Assembly (NCBI GenBank): GCA_012927585.1
Contig: JABBOY010000010.1
Span: 1 to 64,000, forward strand
Length of the DNA: 64,000 nt
Source: Glaciimonas sp.
GTDB lineage: Bacteria; Pseudomonadota; Gammaproteobacteria; Burkholderiales; Burkholderiaceae_D
Direction of reading: 5' to 3'
Below, in pieces: positions 1 through 8,559 of this stretch. The position numbers and the translations under genes are program-made. The notes under the pieces are model-generated. The model saw nothing but the letters and a program-made list of their open reading frames with translations, did no database searches and was not told the DNA's origin. Position 1 is the first letter of the stretch, and each line of letters starts with the position of its first letter.

Positions 1-447
1 CAAGCGATTGATGTGCAGGCGCAAAGCGATGCGATCACGATTCAGGCCCGCGATCAGGTCAGGGTGATGAGTGCCCATGCGCATATCGATTGGGCTGCAG
101 CCAAGAGCATCAGCCTGAGTATGGCCGGCGGCGCCAACATCACGATTGCAGGCGGCAATATCACGGTGCAGTGCCCGGGCAAGATTACTGTGCATGCGGG
201 GGTGAAACGGTTTGATGGGCCGACTTCACTGTCGCGGGAGATGAATACCTGGCCAAAAACCCAGTTCGACCAGCGCTATGTGATTCGCCATCGCGCCACG
301 AACGAACCCATGGCTAATATGCGGGTAGAAATCACGCGCGCTGACGGCTCAAAAATCAAGGCAGTAACCGATGCTGCCGGCAAGCTGCCCATACAAAAAG
401 GAATCAGCCCGGAAGAGCTGTCGATCAAAATTCTCGGGAAAGCATAA
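1..447 (+). CDS. vgrG: VgrG C-terminal fragment (T6SS spike), 5' end outside the window
   Basis: The reading frame is open from base 1, so only the last about 148 codons are present and the first GTG seen (base 13) is internal. The repetitive beta-helix stretch rich in alternating small and hydrophobic residues (for example ISLSMAGGANITIAGGNITV) is typical of the DUF2345 region at the end of VgrG needle-tip proteins. After it comes about 60 residues beginning near YVIRHRATNEP and containing MRVEITRADGSKIKAVTDAAGK, which reads like a small beta-sandwich of transthyretin type. In some VgrGs such a tail docks a lipase effector. The next gene is a lipase, which fits. The VgrG call is firm; the docking role is inference. 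Confidence 0.85.
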   Translation, partial: QAIDVQAQSDAITIQARDQVRVMSAHAHIDWAAAKSISLSMAGGANITIAGGNITVQCPGKITVHAGVKRFDGPTSLSREMNTWPKTQFDQRYVIRHRATNEPMANMRVEITRADGSKIKAVTDAAGKLPIQKGISPEELSIKILGKA

Positions 448-455
448 AAACTGCC

Positions 456-2120
456 ATGTCGCAAAACGAAAACAAAAACGATAGCGAAATTTATATCGTT
501 CCCACGCAAGTGGACAAAGATGGGCGTCCTATAGCTCCCACCCGATTGACACTTACGCAAGACAAGCGAGAAAACGTCATATTGCCCATGCCCATTACGG
601 TAATTCCGGTTGTGTTCATTCCCGGCATCATGGGAACCAACTTGCAATCCACAAACGGTGAAATCATCTGGCGCCCGCCTAATTTGGACGGTGCCGGCGC
701 CGTCCTGGATGCGGTGGGTCAGTTGTTTGCGTTTTTCTTTCGCGGCCCCGCTACCCGCCAAAAAAACCTCAACCCATTGGAAGCCAAGGTCGATGACCGC
801 GGCTCGGTCGATGCCGGGAACGCCGGAGACACCATGAACGACAAGTTAGCCCGGGAACGTGGCTGGGGCAGTCTGTTGCGTTCGTCCTACCAGCCCATGA
901 TGTGTCTACTGCAAAAGGACCTCAACGACGTAATGCTCCAGGCCAAGCTGAAACCTTGGTGGGAAGGCGAAGGAATGCGCGCCCCGGCTGATTATGGTGA
1001 GCAAAAAGGTGATGCCGTGCTAACCGAGGCAGAGTTAAGACACGCCGCCCACTACCGCTATGAGGTCTGGGCCGGTGGCTATAACTGGATCAAATCCAAT
1101 CGGGATTCGTCCCAGGAGTTGATCGACTACATCGACAAAACCGTACTGGCCCACTACAAAAAAACGCATCAACGGGCCGATAAGGTGATTTTGGTCACGC
1201 ACTCCATGGGCGGCCTGGTGGCGCGGGCCATGACCCACATCCACAACTACCCCAGCGTACTGGGCGTAATCCATGGCGTCATGCCGGCCACGGGTGCGCC
1301 GGCCACGTACCACCACGCGCGCTGTGGCTACGATGGTGTTTCAAGCATCATTTTGGGTCGTAACGCCAAGGAAGTCGTGCCCGTGATGTGCAACTCGCCC
1401 GGCGCACTTGAATTGATTCCGAGCGCAGATTACAAAGAGGGCAAACCCTGGCTCAAGCTGGGCGGAGCAACCAACGAAGGGGCGCAATTGCCCAAGGTTG
1501 ATGTCTACGAGGAAATCTACAAAAGCCGCGAATGGTATGGACTGGTGCCTGCGCATAATGAGAAATTGCTGGATCCGGCTAATTTGGCTGCTGTTAAAAA
1601 CCCTGGGGGAGGTATTTCGCTGAATTACCAGGAATCGGTTGCGACTCAGTTTGACAAGAGAGTCGACAAAGTCAAAAAATTCCACGAAGCCATTTCAAAA
1701 AAATATCCCAGTCCCGCCTATGTGCATTACGGTGCGGACTCCAGGGAGCACAGTTGGGAAACCGTGCACTGGAAAGGCCCAGTTATTAGCGAAGACGCAT
1801 CGCAGCAAGTGGATAAAGACGACCACAATGGCAGCCTGAGATTGGGCAGCAGCAAAGCGCCCATTGCGCTGGAGTTTGGCGAAGCCAATCAGCCCGGCGA
1901 TGGCACCGTACCCACTGTGTCCGGCGAAGCGCCGGGTCAGGCGGGAATAAATGCCTCATTTCGCCAGGGCGACCAGGGCAAAGGGGCCTACGCTGGGGCG
2001 AACCACAAAGGCAAGGCACAAGGCTACGACCACCAAGGCAGCTGCAATGATCCACGTGCGCAGTGGGCCACTTTACACAGCATTATCAAGATCGCACAGG
2101 AGGCCAATTGGCATGATTAA
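456..2120 (+). CDS. T6SS lipase/phospholipase effector (Tle-type alpha/beta hydrolase)
   Basis: A 554-residue alpha/beta hydrolase starting 8 bp after vgrG. Visible motifs are the oxyanion-loop strand VVFIPGIMGTNL near residue 50, the nucleophile elbow THSMGG with Ser250, a GDGTVP motif with the probable catalytic Asp482, and a late YDHQ with probable catalytic His526. The elbow lacks the first Gly of canonical GxSxG. No signal peptide is present, as expected for T6SS cargo. Position between vgrG and a lipoprotein gene fits a membrane-attacking Tle effector delivered on the VgrG spike. The immunity partner looks like Tli4, so a Tle4-like assignment is possible, but I cannot settle the subfamily. 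The gene overlaps the next one by 8 bp. Confidence 0.8.
   Translation: MSQNENKNDSEIYIVPTQVDKDGRPIAPTRLTLTQDKRENVILPMPITVIPVVFIPGIMGTNLQSTNGEIIWRPPNLDGAGAVLDAVGQLFAFFFRGPATRQKNLNPLEAKVDDRGSVDAGNAGDTMNDKLARERGWGSLLRSSYQPMMCLLQKDLNDVMLQAKLKPWWEGEGMRAPADYGEQKGDAVLTEAELRHAAHYRYEVWAGGYNWIKSNRDSSQELIDYIDKTVLAHYKKTHQRADKVILVTHSMGGLVARAMTHIHNYPSVLGVIHGVMPATGAPATYHHARCGYDGVSSIILGRNAKEVVPVMCNSPGALELIPSADYKEGKPWLKLGGATNEGAQLPKVDVYEEIYKSREWYGLVPAHNEKLLDPANLAAVKNPGGGISLNYQESVATQFDKRVDKVKKFHEAISKKYPSPAYVHYGADSREHSWETVHWKGPVISEDASQQVDKDDHNGSLRLGSSKAPIALEFGEANQPGDGTVPTVSGEAPGQAGINASFRQGDQGKGAYAGANHKGKAQGYDHQGSCNDPRAQWATLHSIIKIAQEANWHD
1940..2018 (+). repeat. Direct repeat, copy 1, inside the effector gene
   Basis: This 79 bp segment of the lipase coding region, just before the codons for the probable catalytic His526, recurs at 3162-3240 with about 8 mismatches (about 90% identity). 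Confidence 0.85.
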
Positions 2121-3138
2121 CTCGTTACGTCGTAAAACAGCTATCGCTGCTCTGCTGGCATTGTGCGGCTGCACTGCCACCTATTCAGATACCCAAGAAC
2201 GGACCAAGGCAATCAACATGAGTCAAGACAACATACACACAAAAACCCACTGTTTGGGACGTTACCTTATTGATCTGAACGCCGATGTCGTAGTTGATGC
2301 CTATTTTGTTTATGCCAAAGGCAAAGTGGAAACCCGGCTTAATTTCCTGAAATCTGATTTTGAACGACTGGTATCTAACCGAGAAACTACTCTGAAAAAT
2401 ACCCCGCATGACAAAGGCGGTTCTATGTTTGTTGGAAGGACTGAGTTGGCTCCAAATAGGATATTGATTCAATCCTGGACCGACTCAGTTACCAGTAAAA
2501 CTATGCATGTGAATGAAAAGTATGTTTACATTCCAGAAAAGCGAACCTTATTTTTTCGTAAAACTGATAGTGATGCGTCTGCTCGCTCGAACACCATTGA
2601 TCTCGCAAAACGCATAGCAGGTTCGTACCAATATAGGAATCCTGATGAAATTCCGTCAGGGGTTGGATTTTGCATTAACTCAGGATTAATGGCGGATAAC
2701 AACCTGAATAGCGAAGAAGTAAAAGCAGCCTTCCACTTCAAGCAATACCCCAGCGTCTCCGTATACTTCAACTCCTACGTCACTGGCAACCCCGACACAG
2801 AACTACTCGATCGACTCGGTGGACTGCCAGCTTCACTCATGCAAGCCGCCGCCGGTATGACGAGTCTGCGCCGCGGCAACCGCAACTTGGGCCCAGTCAA
2901 AGGTCAGGAATTACTGGTACGCGCCAGCGCAGAGGGCAAACGCAGCTACGAATTCTTGTGGGAATCGCAAGGCCGTGACAGCTCTATTGAATTTCCTTTC
3001 ATCTCGCTAAAACTGACAACCACCGCCGAAACCGATAACGGCAAGATTGTGGATGCGCCTTTCAAAACCGATGCAGAAGCGCTGCAGTTTTGGGACGCGA
3101 TATTGCAAACGCTACGGCTGCGGCCTGGTGCTGTTTAG
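2113..3138 (+). CDS. Tli-type T6SS immunity lipoprotein
   Basis: A 341-residue protein starting at ATG 2113 and overlapping the effector stop. The frame is open further upstream, but this start gives a clean lipoprotein signal: MINSLRRKT, then AIAALLALCGC, with lipobox Cys at about residue 18. It should therefore be exported and anchored in the periplasm, where it could neutralise the adjacent lipase. The body (for example ETRLNFLKSDFERLVSNRE, and near the end SLKLTTTAE and FWDAILQTLRLR) matches my memory of the Tli4 immunity family. The gene order vgrG-lipase-lipoprotein is the standard effector-immunity layout. Family membership is moderately sure; the lipoprotein call is strong. Confidence 0.72.
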   Translation: MINSLRRKTAIAALLALCGCTATYSDTQERTKAINMSQDNIHTKTHCLGRYLIDLNADVVVDAYFVYAKGKVETRLNFLKSDFERLVSNRETTLKNTPHDKGGSMFVGRTELAPNRILIQSWTDSVTSKTMHVNEKYVYIPEKRTLFFRKTDSDASARSNTIDLAKRIAGSYQYRNPDEIPSGVGFCINSGLMADNNLNSEEVKAAFHFKQYPSVSVYFNSYVTGNPDTELLDRLGGLPASLMQAAAGMTSLRRGNRNLGPVKGQELLVRASAEGKRSYEFLWESQGRDSSIEFPFISLKLTTTAETDNGKIVDAPFKTDAEALQFWDAILQTLRLRPGAV

Positions 3139-3161
3139 GAAAAGTGTCCAGACTTGCCTAT

Positions 3162-3240
3162 GGCGGGAACAAATCCGTCGTTTCGCCAGGGCGACCAGGG
3201 CAAAGGGACCTATGCCAGGGCGAACCACAAAGGCAAGGCA
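3162..3240 (+). repeat. Direct repeat, copy 2: effector-gene scrap downstream of the immunity gene
   Basis: This 79 bp copy of effector positions 1940-2018 begins 23 bp after the immunity stop codon. It shares blocks such as CGCCAGGGCGACCAGGGCAA and GGGCGAACCACAAAGGCAAG. Flanking sequence on either side is not alike. It has no start codon or other effector sequence, so it is a non-coding remnant, probably left by duplication or recombination of an effector-immunity cassette. Confidence 0.8.
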
Positions 3241-3493
3241 AAATGCTGCGCCCACATCTCATGGCGTTCGCTCTTGATGAATGGCAGCAGGACTTTTCAT
3301 GCTGCGCGTTAATGGTCGATACACTCAATTTTAATTGCGGCTCCGACCTGTTATTGGCGCTGAGAGCATAGATAGATTTACTGTTCAATCGGCAGGGATT
3401 GCAGGAAATTGCTTGACGCCGCCATTGCCAGCATGTTTTCTTTGCGCAACCGTTCCTGTTTGCCCCTGAAAAAAGGAAATACCCGATTTATCG

Positions 3494-3499
3494 TATAAT
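3494..3499 (+). promoter_or_regulatory. Candidate -10 box for the metH leader transcript
   Basis: A perfect TATAAT, with no convincing -35 hexamer at 16-18 bp. If used, transcription would begin near 3505 and produce a leader of about 170 nt before the metH start codon. Confidence 0.45.
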
Positions 3500-3504
3500 T
3501 TCGG

Positions 3505-3655
3505 CAGACAAGGCTAACGATTAAGCGCCGATTTGAGCATCATCTTGCGGGCGCACGGAGTAGTGAAAACTACGCCACTACAAATACAGCTAAAGTGGAA
3601 AACGACCCGACCCGCTTTAAGGAGACCAATTGGCTCCTGGCTAGTCGGGTTTTTT
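3505..3655 (+). promoter_or_regulatory. Structured metH leader with alternative helices and intrinsic terminator (riboswitch or attenuator, class not recognised)
   Basis: Visible helices are GCGCC (3525-3529) with GGCGC (3550-3554); GTAGT (3560-3564) with ACTAC (3569-3573) around a GAAA tetraloop; CCACT (3575-3579) with AGTGG (3594-3598); AAAGTGG (3592-3598) with CCGCTTT (3612-3618); and a terminator stem CCCGAC (3606-3611) with GTCGGG (3644-3649) followed by six T. Several of these cannot form together, which is how terminator/antiterminator switches are built. I find no match to the conserved cores of cobalamin, SAH or SAM riboswitches that I know. Confidence 0.55.
3606..3655 (+). terminator. 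Rho-independent terminator immediately upstream of metH
   Basis: Stem CCCGAC/GTCGGG encloses a second hairpin AGGAG/CTCCT (3620-3624 with 3634-3638) and ends in TTTTTT at 3650-3655, only 19 bp before the metH ATG. No gene on the plus strand ends just upstream, so it most likely attenuates metH. Confidence 0.7.
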
Positions 3656-3674
3656 GCTTTTTGAGAATGACACT

Positions 3675-6600
3675 ATGACACGCACTGCCACCTCTACAAT
3701 CTCCGCCACCGAAACCATCCTGCGCGACTTGCTCGCCAAACGGATCCTGATCCTGGACGGTGCGACCGGCACCATGATCCAGCAATATCAACTGACGGAG
3801 CAGGATTATCGCGGCGGGCCGAACGGGCGTTTCGCCGATTTTGCCGCGCCGGCGTTGGCCGATGGCACGCCAAATCCGCGTGAATTGTTCGTCAAGGGCA
3901 ACAACGAATTGCTGACGCTGACGCAGTCGCAGATCATTTCAGAAATCCACGAACAGTATCTGGCGGCCGGCGCCGATCTGATCGAAACCAATACTTTCGG
4001 CGCGACCTCGGTGGCGCAGGACGATTACCACATGGCGCATCTGGCCTATGAGATGAACTTGCAGGCGGCCAAGTTAGCGCGTGCTGCGTGTGACAAATAT
4101 TCCAGTGCCGACAAACCGCGCTTTGTCGCCGGCGCATTGGGGCCGACGCCGAAAACCGCATCGATTTCGCCCGACGTCAACGACCCTTCCGTGCGCAATG
4201 CGACTTTCGATCAACTGGTAGCGGCGTATCTGGAACAGACCCGCGCGCTGGTCGAGGGCGGCGTCGACATATTGCTGGTCGAAACCATTTTCGACACCTT
4301 GAATTGCAAGGCGGCGCTATTTGCCATCGATACTTTTTTCGAAGAATCCAAGGGTAACGGAAAAGCGAAATTGCCGATCATGATTTCCGGCACCGTGACC
4401 GATGCCTCGGGTCGCATTTTGTCGGGCCAAACGGTGCCGGCGTTCTGGAATTCGGTGCGCCACGCAAAGCCGCTGACGATAGGCTTGAACTGTGCGCTGG
4501 GCGCAGCACTGATGCGTCCGTATGCGGAAGAGTTATCAAAAATCGCCGATACCTTCGTCTGTATTTATCCGAACGCCGGTCTGCCTAATCCGATGAGTGA
4601 CACCGGTTTTGACGAGTTGCCGGCCGACACTTCTTCGCTGCTGAAAGACTTCGCCGACAGTGGTTTCATCAATATCGCCGGCGGTTGCTGTGGCACCACG
4701 CCAGCCCACATCAAGGCGATTGCCGAAGTGCTCAAGGACATCGCGCCGCGTTTGATTCCAGAGTCGAACCACACGATGCGGCTGGCCGGGCTGGAGCCAT
4801 TCGTGATCGATGATGATTCGCTCTTCGTCAATGTTGGCGAGCGCACCAACGTCACCGGTTCCAAGGCGTTTGCACGGATGATTTTGAATGAGCAATTCGA
4901 TGCCGCGCTGGCGGTGGCCCGCCAGCAGGTCGAAAATGGCGCTCAGATCATCGACATCAATATGGATGAAGCGATGCTCGATTCGGTGGCCGCGATGACG
5001 CGCTTTCTGAACCTGATCGCGTCCGAACCGGACATCGCGCGGGTACCGATCATGATCGATTCCAGCAAGTGGTCGGTGATCGAAGCCGGCTTGAAGTGCG
5101 TGCAGGGCAAGGCAGTGGTGAACTCGATTTCGATGAAGGAGGGCGAGGAAGAATTCCTGCGCCAGGCCAAGTTGTGCCGCCGTTATGGCGCAGCGGCAAT
5201 TGTGATGGCGTTCGATGAAAAAGGTCAGGCCGACACTTATGAGCGCAAGACCCAAATCTGCAAGCGCGCCTACGATTTACTGATTGAAAAGCTCGACTTT
5301 CCGCCGGAAGACATCATCTTCGATCCGAACATTTTCGCGATTGCGACCGGTATCGAAGAGCACAATAATTACGCGGTCGATTTCATCAATGCCACGCGCT
5401 GGATCAAGCAGAATCTGCCGTATGCGAAGATTTCCGGCGGGGTTTCGAACGTATCTTTCAGCTTCCGCGGCAACGATCCGGCGCGCGAGGCGATTCATAC
5501 CGTTTTCCTGTATCACGCGATCCAGGCCGGCATGACAATGGGCATCGTCAACGCCGGCATGGTTGGCGTGTACGACAACATTCCCGCTGAATTGCGCGAG
5601 CGGGCCGAAGACGTGGTGCTGAACCGTCGTGAAGATGCGACCGAACGCATGATCGAATGCGCCAGCAAGCTGAAAGCCGGCGGCAAGAAAGAAGAAGCAA
5701 CGCTGGAGTGGCGCAACGATAGCGTGCAAAAACGCTTGTCGCACGCATTGGTCAACGGCATCACGAACTGGATCGTCGAAGATACCGAAGAAGCGCGCCA
5801 GCAATTGCTGGCTAATGGCGGGCGGCCGATCCATGTGATCGAAGGGCCGCTGATGGACGGCATGAATATCGTCGGCGATCTGTTCGGCCAGGGCAAAATG
5901 TTCCTGCCGCAAGTGGTCAAATCGGCGCGTGTGATGAAGCAGGCGGTGGCGCATCTGATTCCGTTCATCGAAGCCGAAAAACTGCTGGAAGAACAGCGCA
6001 CCGGCATTGTCGCCAAACCGAAAGGCAAGATCGTCATCGCCACCGTAAAAGGCGATGTACACGATATCGGCAAGAACATCGTGTCGGTGGTCTTGCAATG
6101 CAATAACTTCGAAGTGGTGAACATGGGCGTGATGGTGCCGTGCTCGGAAATTTTGGCGATGGCGAAGGCGGAAAGCGCCGACATCGTCGGCATTTCAGGC
6201 TTGATCACGCCGTCGCTGGAAGAGATGGCGCACATTGCCAAAGAGATGCAGCGCGACGCGCATTTCCGCACGCTGAAAATCCCGCTGCTGGTCGGCGGCG
6301 CAACTACTTCGCGCGCCCATACCGCAGTCAAGATCGCCATCAATTACGAAGGGCCGGTGGTATATGTGCCGGATGCTTCGCGTTCGGTGGCGGTGGCGCA
6401 ATCGCTGCTGACGCCGGAAAGTCGCGACCAGTATTTGGCCGAGATTGCGACCGATTACGAGCGCATCCGGGTCCAGCACGCGAACAAGAAAGCGCTGCCG
6501 ATCCTGACGCTGGCACAGGCCCGCGCCAACAAAATGCAGGTATCGTTCGAGGGCGATTTTGCGCCGGTGAAGCCAAAATTCATCGGCCGCCGCGTGTTCA

Positions 6601-7499
6601 AGAATGTCGATCTGGCTACCATCGCGCAATACATCGACTGGGGCCCGTTCTTCCAGACCTGGGATTTGGCCGGGCCTTTCCCTGCCATTTTGCAGGATGA
6701 AGTAGTTGGCGAGATCGCCACCAAAGTATTCGCTGAAGGCCAGGCATTGCTCAAGCAAGTGATCGAAGGTCGCTGGCTCACCGCCAATGGCGTGGCCGCT
6801 CTGTTGCCGGCCAACAGCGTGAATGACGACGACATCGAAATTTACACCGACGAGAGTCGCACCGAAGTTGCGTTCACTTATTACGGCCTGCGTCAGCAAG
6901 GCGTGAAGCCGGTAATCGAAGGTGCGGATGGCGAAAAAATCCAGCGGCCGAATCAATGCCTGGCTGATTTCATCGCGCCTAAATCGTCCGGCGTTAAAGA
7001 TTACATCGGCATGTTTGCGGTCACCGCCGGTATCGGCATCGAGAAATACGAAAAGCGTTTTGAAGCGGTGCAGGATGATTATTCGTCGATCCTGCTGAAG
7101 TCGCTGGCCGACCGTTTGGCTGAAGCGCTGGCTGAACATTTGCACGAACGCGTGCGCACCGATTTGTGGGGTTATGCGTCGCAGGAAAAACTGGACAAGA
7201 ACGCGTTGATCAAGGAAAGCTATACAGGCATCCGCCCCGCACCCGGCTATCCGGCCTGCCCGGAACACACGGTCAAAGCCGACATTTTCAAGCTGCTGCA
7301 ATGCGAGGAAATCGGCATGCAGTTGACCGAATCGTTCGCGATGTTTCCGGGGGCGGCGGTATCCGGTTTTTACTTTGCGCATCCCGCATCGAAATACTTC
7401 AGCGTCGGTAAAGTCGGCAGCGATCAGCTGAACGACATGGCGGCACGGCGCGGTACCAGCAAGGAAAATGTCGAACGTTGGTTGGCGCCGAATTTGTGA
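3675..7499 (+). CDS. metH: Cobalamin-dependent methionine synthase
   Basis: A full-length enzyme of 1274 residues that transfers the methyl group of 5-methyltetrahydrofolate to homocysteine through bound cobalamin. Domains in order: N-terminal homocysteine-binding barrel ([11 protein letters not shown]; zinc-ligand GGCCGTTP), pterin-binding barrel ([13 protein letters not shown]), cobalamin cap and Rossmann domain with DVHDIGKN (His796 is the cobalt ligand), then the C-terminal AdoMet reactivation domain ([12 protein letters not shown]). ATG 3675 is chosen over upstream TTG 3654 because it fits family N-termini and lies outside the terminator U-tract. The gene stands alone behind the attenuator-like leader, so expression is probably controlled at transcription elongation. 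Confidence 0.97.
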   Translation: MTRTATSTISATETILRDLLAKRILILDGATGTMIQQYQLTEQDYRGGPNGRFADFAAPALADGTPNPRELFVKGNNELLTLTQSQIISEIHEQYLAAGADLIETNTFGATSVAQDDYHMAHLAYEMNLQAAKLARAACDKYSSADKPRFVAGALGPTPKTASISPDVNDPSVRNATFDQLVAAYLEQTRALVEGGVDILLVETIFDTLNCKAALFAIDTFFEESKGNGKAKLPIMISGTVTDASGRILSGQTVPAFWNSVRHAKPLTIGLNCALGAALMRPYAEELSKIADTFVCIYPNAGLPNPMSDTGFDELPADTSSLLKDFADSGFINIAGGCCGTTPAHIKAIAEVLKDIAPRLIPESNHTMRLAGLEPFVIDDDSLFVNVGERTNVTGSKAFARMILNEQFDAALAVARQQVENGAQIIDINMDEAMLDSVAAMTRFLNLIASEPDIARVPIMIDSSKWSVIEAGLKCVQGKAVVNSISMKEGEEEFLRQAKLCRRYGAAAIVMAFDEKGQADTYERKTQICKRAYDLLIEKLDFPPEDIIFDPNIFAIATGIEEHNNYAVDFINATRWIKQNLPYAKISGGVSNVSFSFRGNDPAREAIHTVFLYHAIQAGMTMGIVNAGMVGVYDNIPAELRERAEDVVLNRREDATERMIECASKLKAGGKKEEATLEWRNDSVQKRLSHALVNGITNWIVEDTEEARQQLLANGGRPIHVIEGPLMDGMNIVGDLFGQGKMFLPQVVKSARVMKQAVAHLIPFIEAEKLLEEQRTGIVAKPKGKIVIATVKGDVHDIGKNIVSVVLQCNNFEVVNMGVMVPCSEILAMAKAESADIVGISGLITPSLEEMAHIAKEMQRDAHFRTLKIPLLVGGATTSRAHTAVKIAINYEGPVVYVPDASRSVAVAQSLLTPESRDQYLAEIATDYERIRVQHANKKALPILTLAQARANKMQVSFEGDFAPVKPKFIGRRVFKNVDLATIAQYIDWGPFFQTWDLAGPFPAILQDEVVGEIATKVFAEGQALLKQVIEGRWLTANGVAALLPANSVNDDDIEIYTDESRTEVAFTYYGLRQQGVKPVIEGADGEKIQRPNQCLADFIAPKSSGVKDYIGMFAVTAGIGIEKYEKRFEAVQDDYSSILLKSLADRLAEALAEHLHERVRTDLWGYASQEKLDKNALIKESYTGIRPAPGYPACPEHTVKADIFKLLQCEEIGMQLTESFAMFPGAAVSGFYFAHPASKYFSVGKVGSDQLNDMAARRGTSKENVERWLAPNL

Positions 7500-7570
7500 T
7501 GGTGCATGCCTTTTTGTGACTGCAGCAGGTATCATGCCTTACCGCAACTTACAAAATTGCAAGCTACGAC

Positions 7571-8236
7571 ATGATCAATTTTGACGATATCAAGCTTCAA
7601 GTCGGCACCCGTTTGCAAATCATGCTCAAGCGCGGCCCGCGACAGTTGATTTATTACACGACTCTCATCGGCTATGTAAGCGGCGAGTACCTGCTGATTA
7701 AAATTCCGTTCGAGAATGGACTTTCGGTACAGATACAGGCCCGCGAGCGCGTCACTTTGCGGGTATTTTCCGGGATAAACGTGTTTACTTTTATCTGCAA
7801 CGTGGAAACTGTTTTTCTCAGTCCACGGTTCTACATGCATCTCACTTTTCCCGATCAAATCCAGGCCACAGCATTGCGCAAGACAATCAGGGCCAAGGTG
7901 GATCTGCCAGTACAGTTTAAAGGGAAACAAGGGACTGGCACCATTACCGATATCAGTTTGGACGGTGCTCATATCACTGCAGACAGCGCGCTGGGCGAAC
8001 CTGAAGCGAAGATTCCGCTGTCTTTCACGTTTCAGATCAAGCCAACCAATCTGGAAGTGCGGATCGAAACCAATGCAACGATCCGCAGTGTGCGGGAGTT
8101 GCCTGCCGTAAAAAAGGATGCTCCGGCACGCTTTTCGCACGGCGTTCTGTTCGATGATATCGACCCGACTAGCCAGGTGATGCTGCAAAACATGGTCTAC
8201 GAATCCCTGCTGGGACTGAAATCCGAATTAGATTAA
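7571..8236 (+). CDS. PilZ-domain flagellar brake protein, YcgR-like
   Basis: A 221-residue cytosolic protein. Residues 1 to about 100 resemble the YcgR N-terminal domain. Residues from about 100 on form a PilZ domain with both c-di-GMP binding motifs intact: RKTIR (RxxxR) and DISLDGAHI (D/NxSxxG). Proteins of this layout bind c-di-GMP and slow the flagellar motor, or regulate motility in another way. It sits between metH and a chemoreceptor gene, with its own gaps on both sides, so it is probably transcribed alone. The domain call is firm; the exact target is not shown by sequence. Confidence 0.85.
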   Translation: MINFDDIKLQVGTRLQIMLKRGPRQLIYYTTLIGYVSGEYLLIKIPFENGLSVQIQARERVTLRVFSGINVFTFICNVETVFLSPRFYMHLTFPDQIQATALRKTIRAKVDLPVQFKGKQGTGTITDISLDGAHITADSALGEPEAKIPLSFTFQIKPTNLEVRIETNATIRSVRELPAVKKDAPARFSHGVLFDDIDPTSQVMLQNMVYESLLGLKSELD

Positions 8237-8559
8237 TTTATTTGGACATACCTAAACTCCACTGTATTGCCGCAGGCAAGCAGAGGCAACAATAAAATAC
8301 ATAGTGGCAGAATCAGTAGCTTAGGCTGATAAAGCGTTAGCCAGCTTACAAATAGCCCACTCTAAAATTTTTCTCGTCACCGGACAAGTTCCTCATATTA
8401 ATTATTTAGCACAATAAATGTGGCTTAGAGTACTATATTCGCGCTTCGCAAGCTGCTCCATCCGCTATACATCAAAAGATCATAAGCGGTGCCGAAATAG
8501 GGCTGGTCTCGCACATATTCCGGTAGCCGCACCTACATTTTTCTGAAGAGAGACATCAC
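8237..8559. other. Intergenic region upstream of the chemoreceptor
   Basis: No gene is seen. It holds a repeat-like stretch at 8316-8340 (GTAGCTTAGGCTGATAAAGC and onward) that resembles one at 28041-28070, and a candidate sigma-28 promoter at 8472-8498. Confidence 0.6.
8472..8498 (+). promoter_or_regulatory. Candidate sigma-28 (FliA) promoter
   Basis: TCAAAAGA, an 11 bp spacer and GCCGAAAT compare with the FliA consensus TAAAGTTT-N11-GCCGATAA. The -10 part matches at 6 of 8 positions; the -35 part is weaker. It lies 62 bp before a chemoreceptor start codon, a usual place for a flagellar-class promoter. Confidence 0.4.

Noticed and set aside
3505-3655. Cobalamin, SAH or SAM riboswitch before metH
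   Set aside because: I searched by eye for the B12 box and the GAGGAGCG...GCCAGGCTCG core of SAH elements and found neither, so a class name is not given.
6195-7535. Long open frame of 446 codons on the minus strand opposite metH
   Set aside because: It lies wholly antisense to a certain gene; its translation is rich in Arg, His and Gln without domains. GC-rich codon bias produces such shadows here and elsewhere (for example 4536-5255, 5277-6098).
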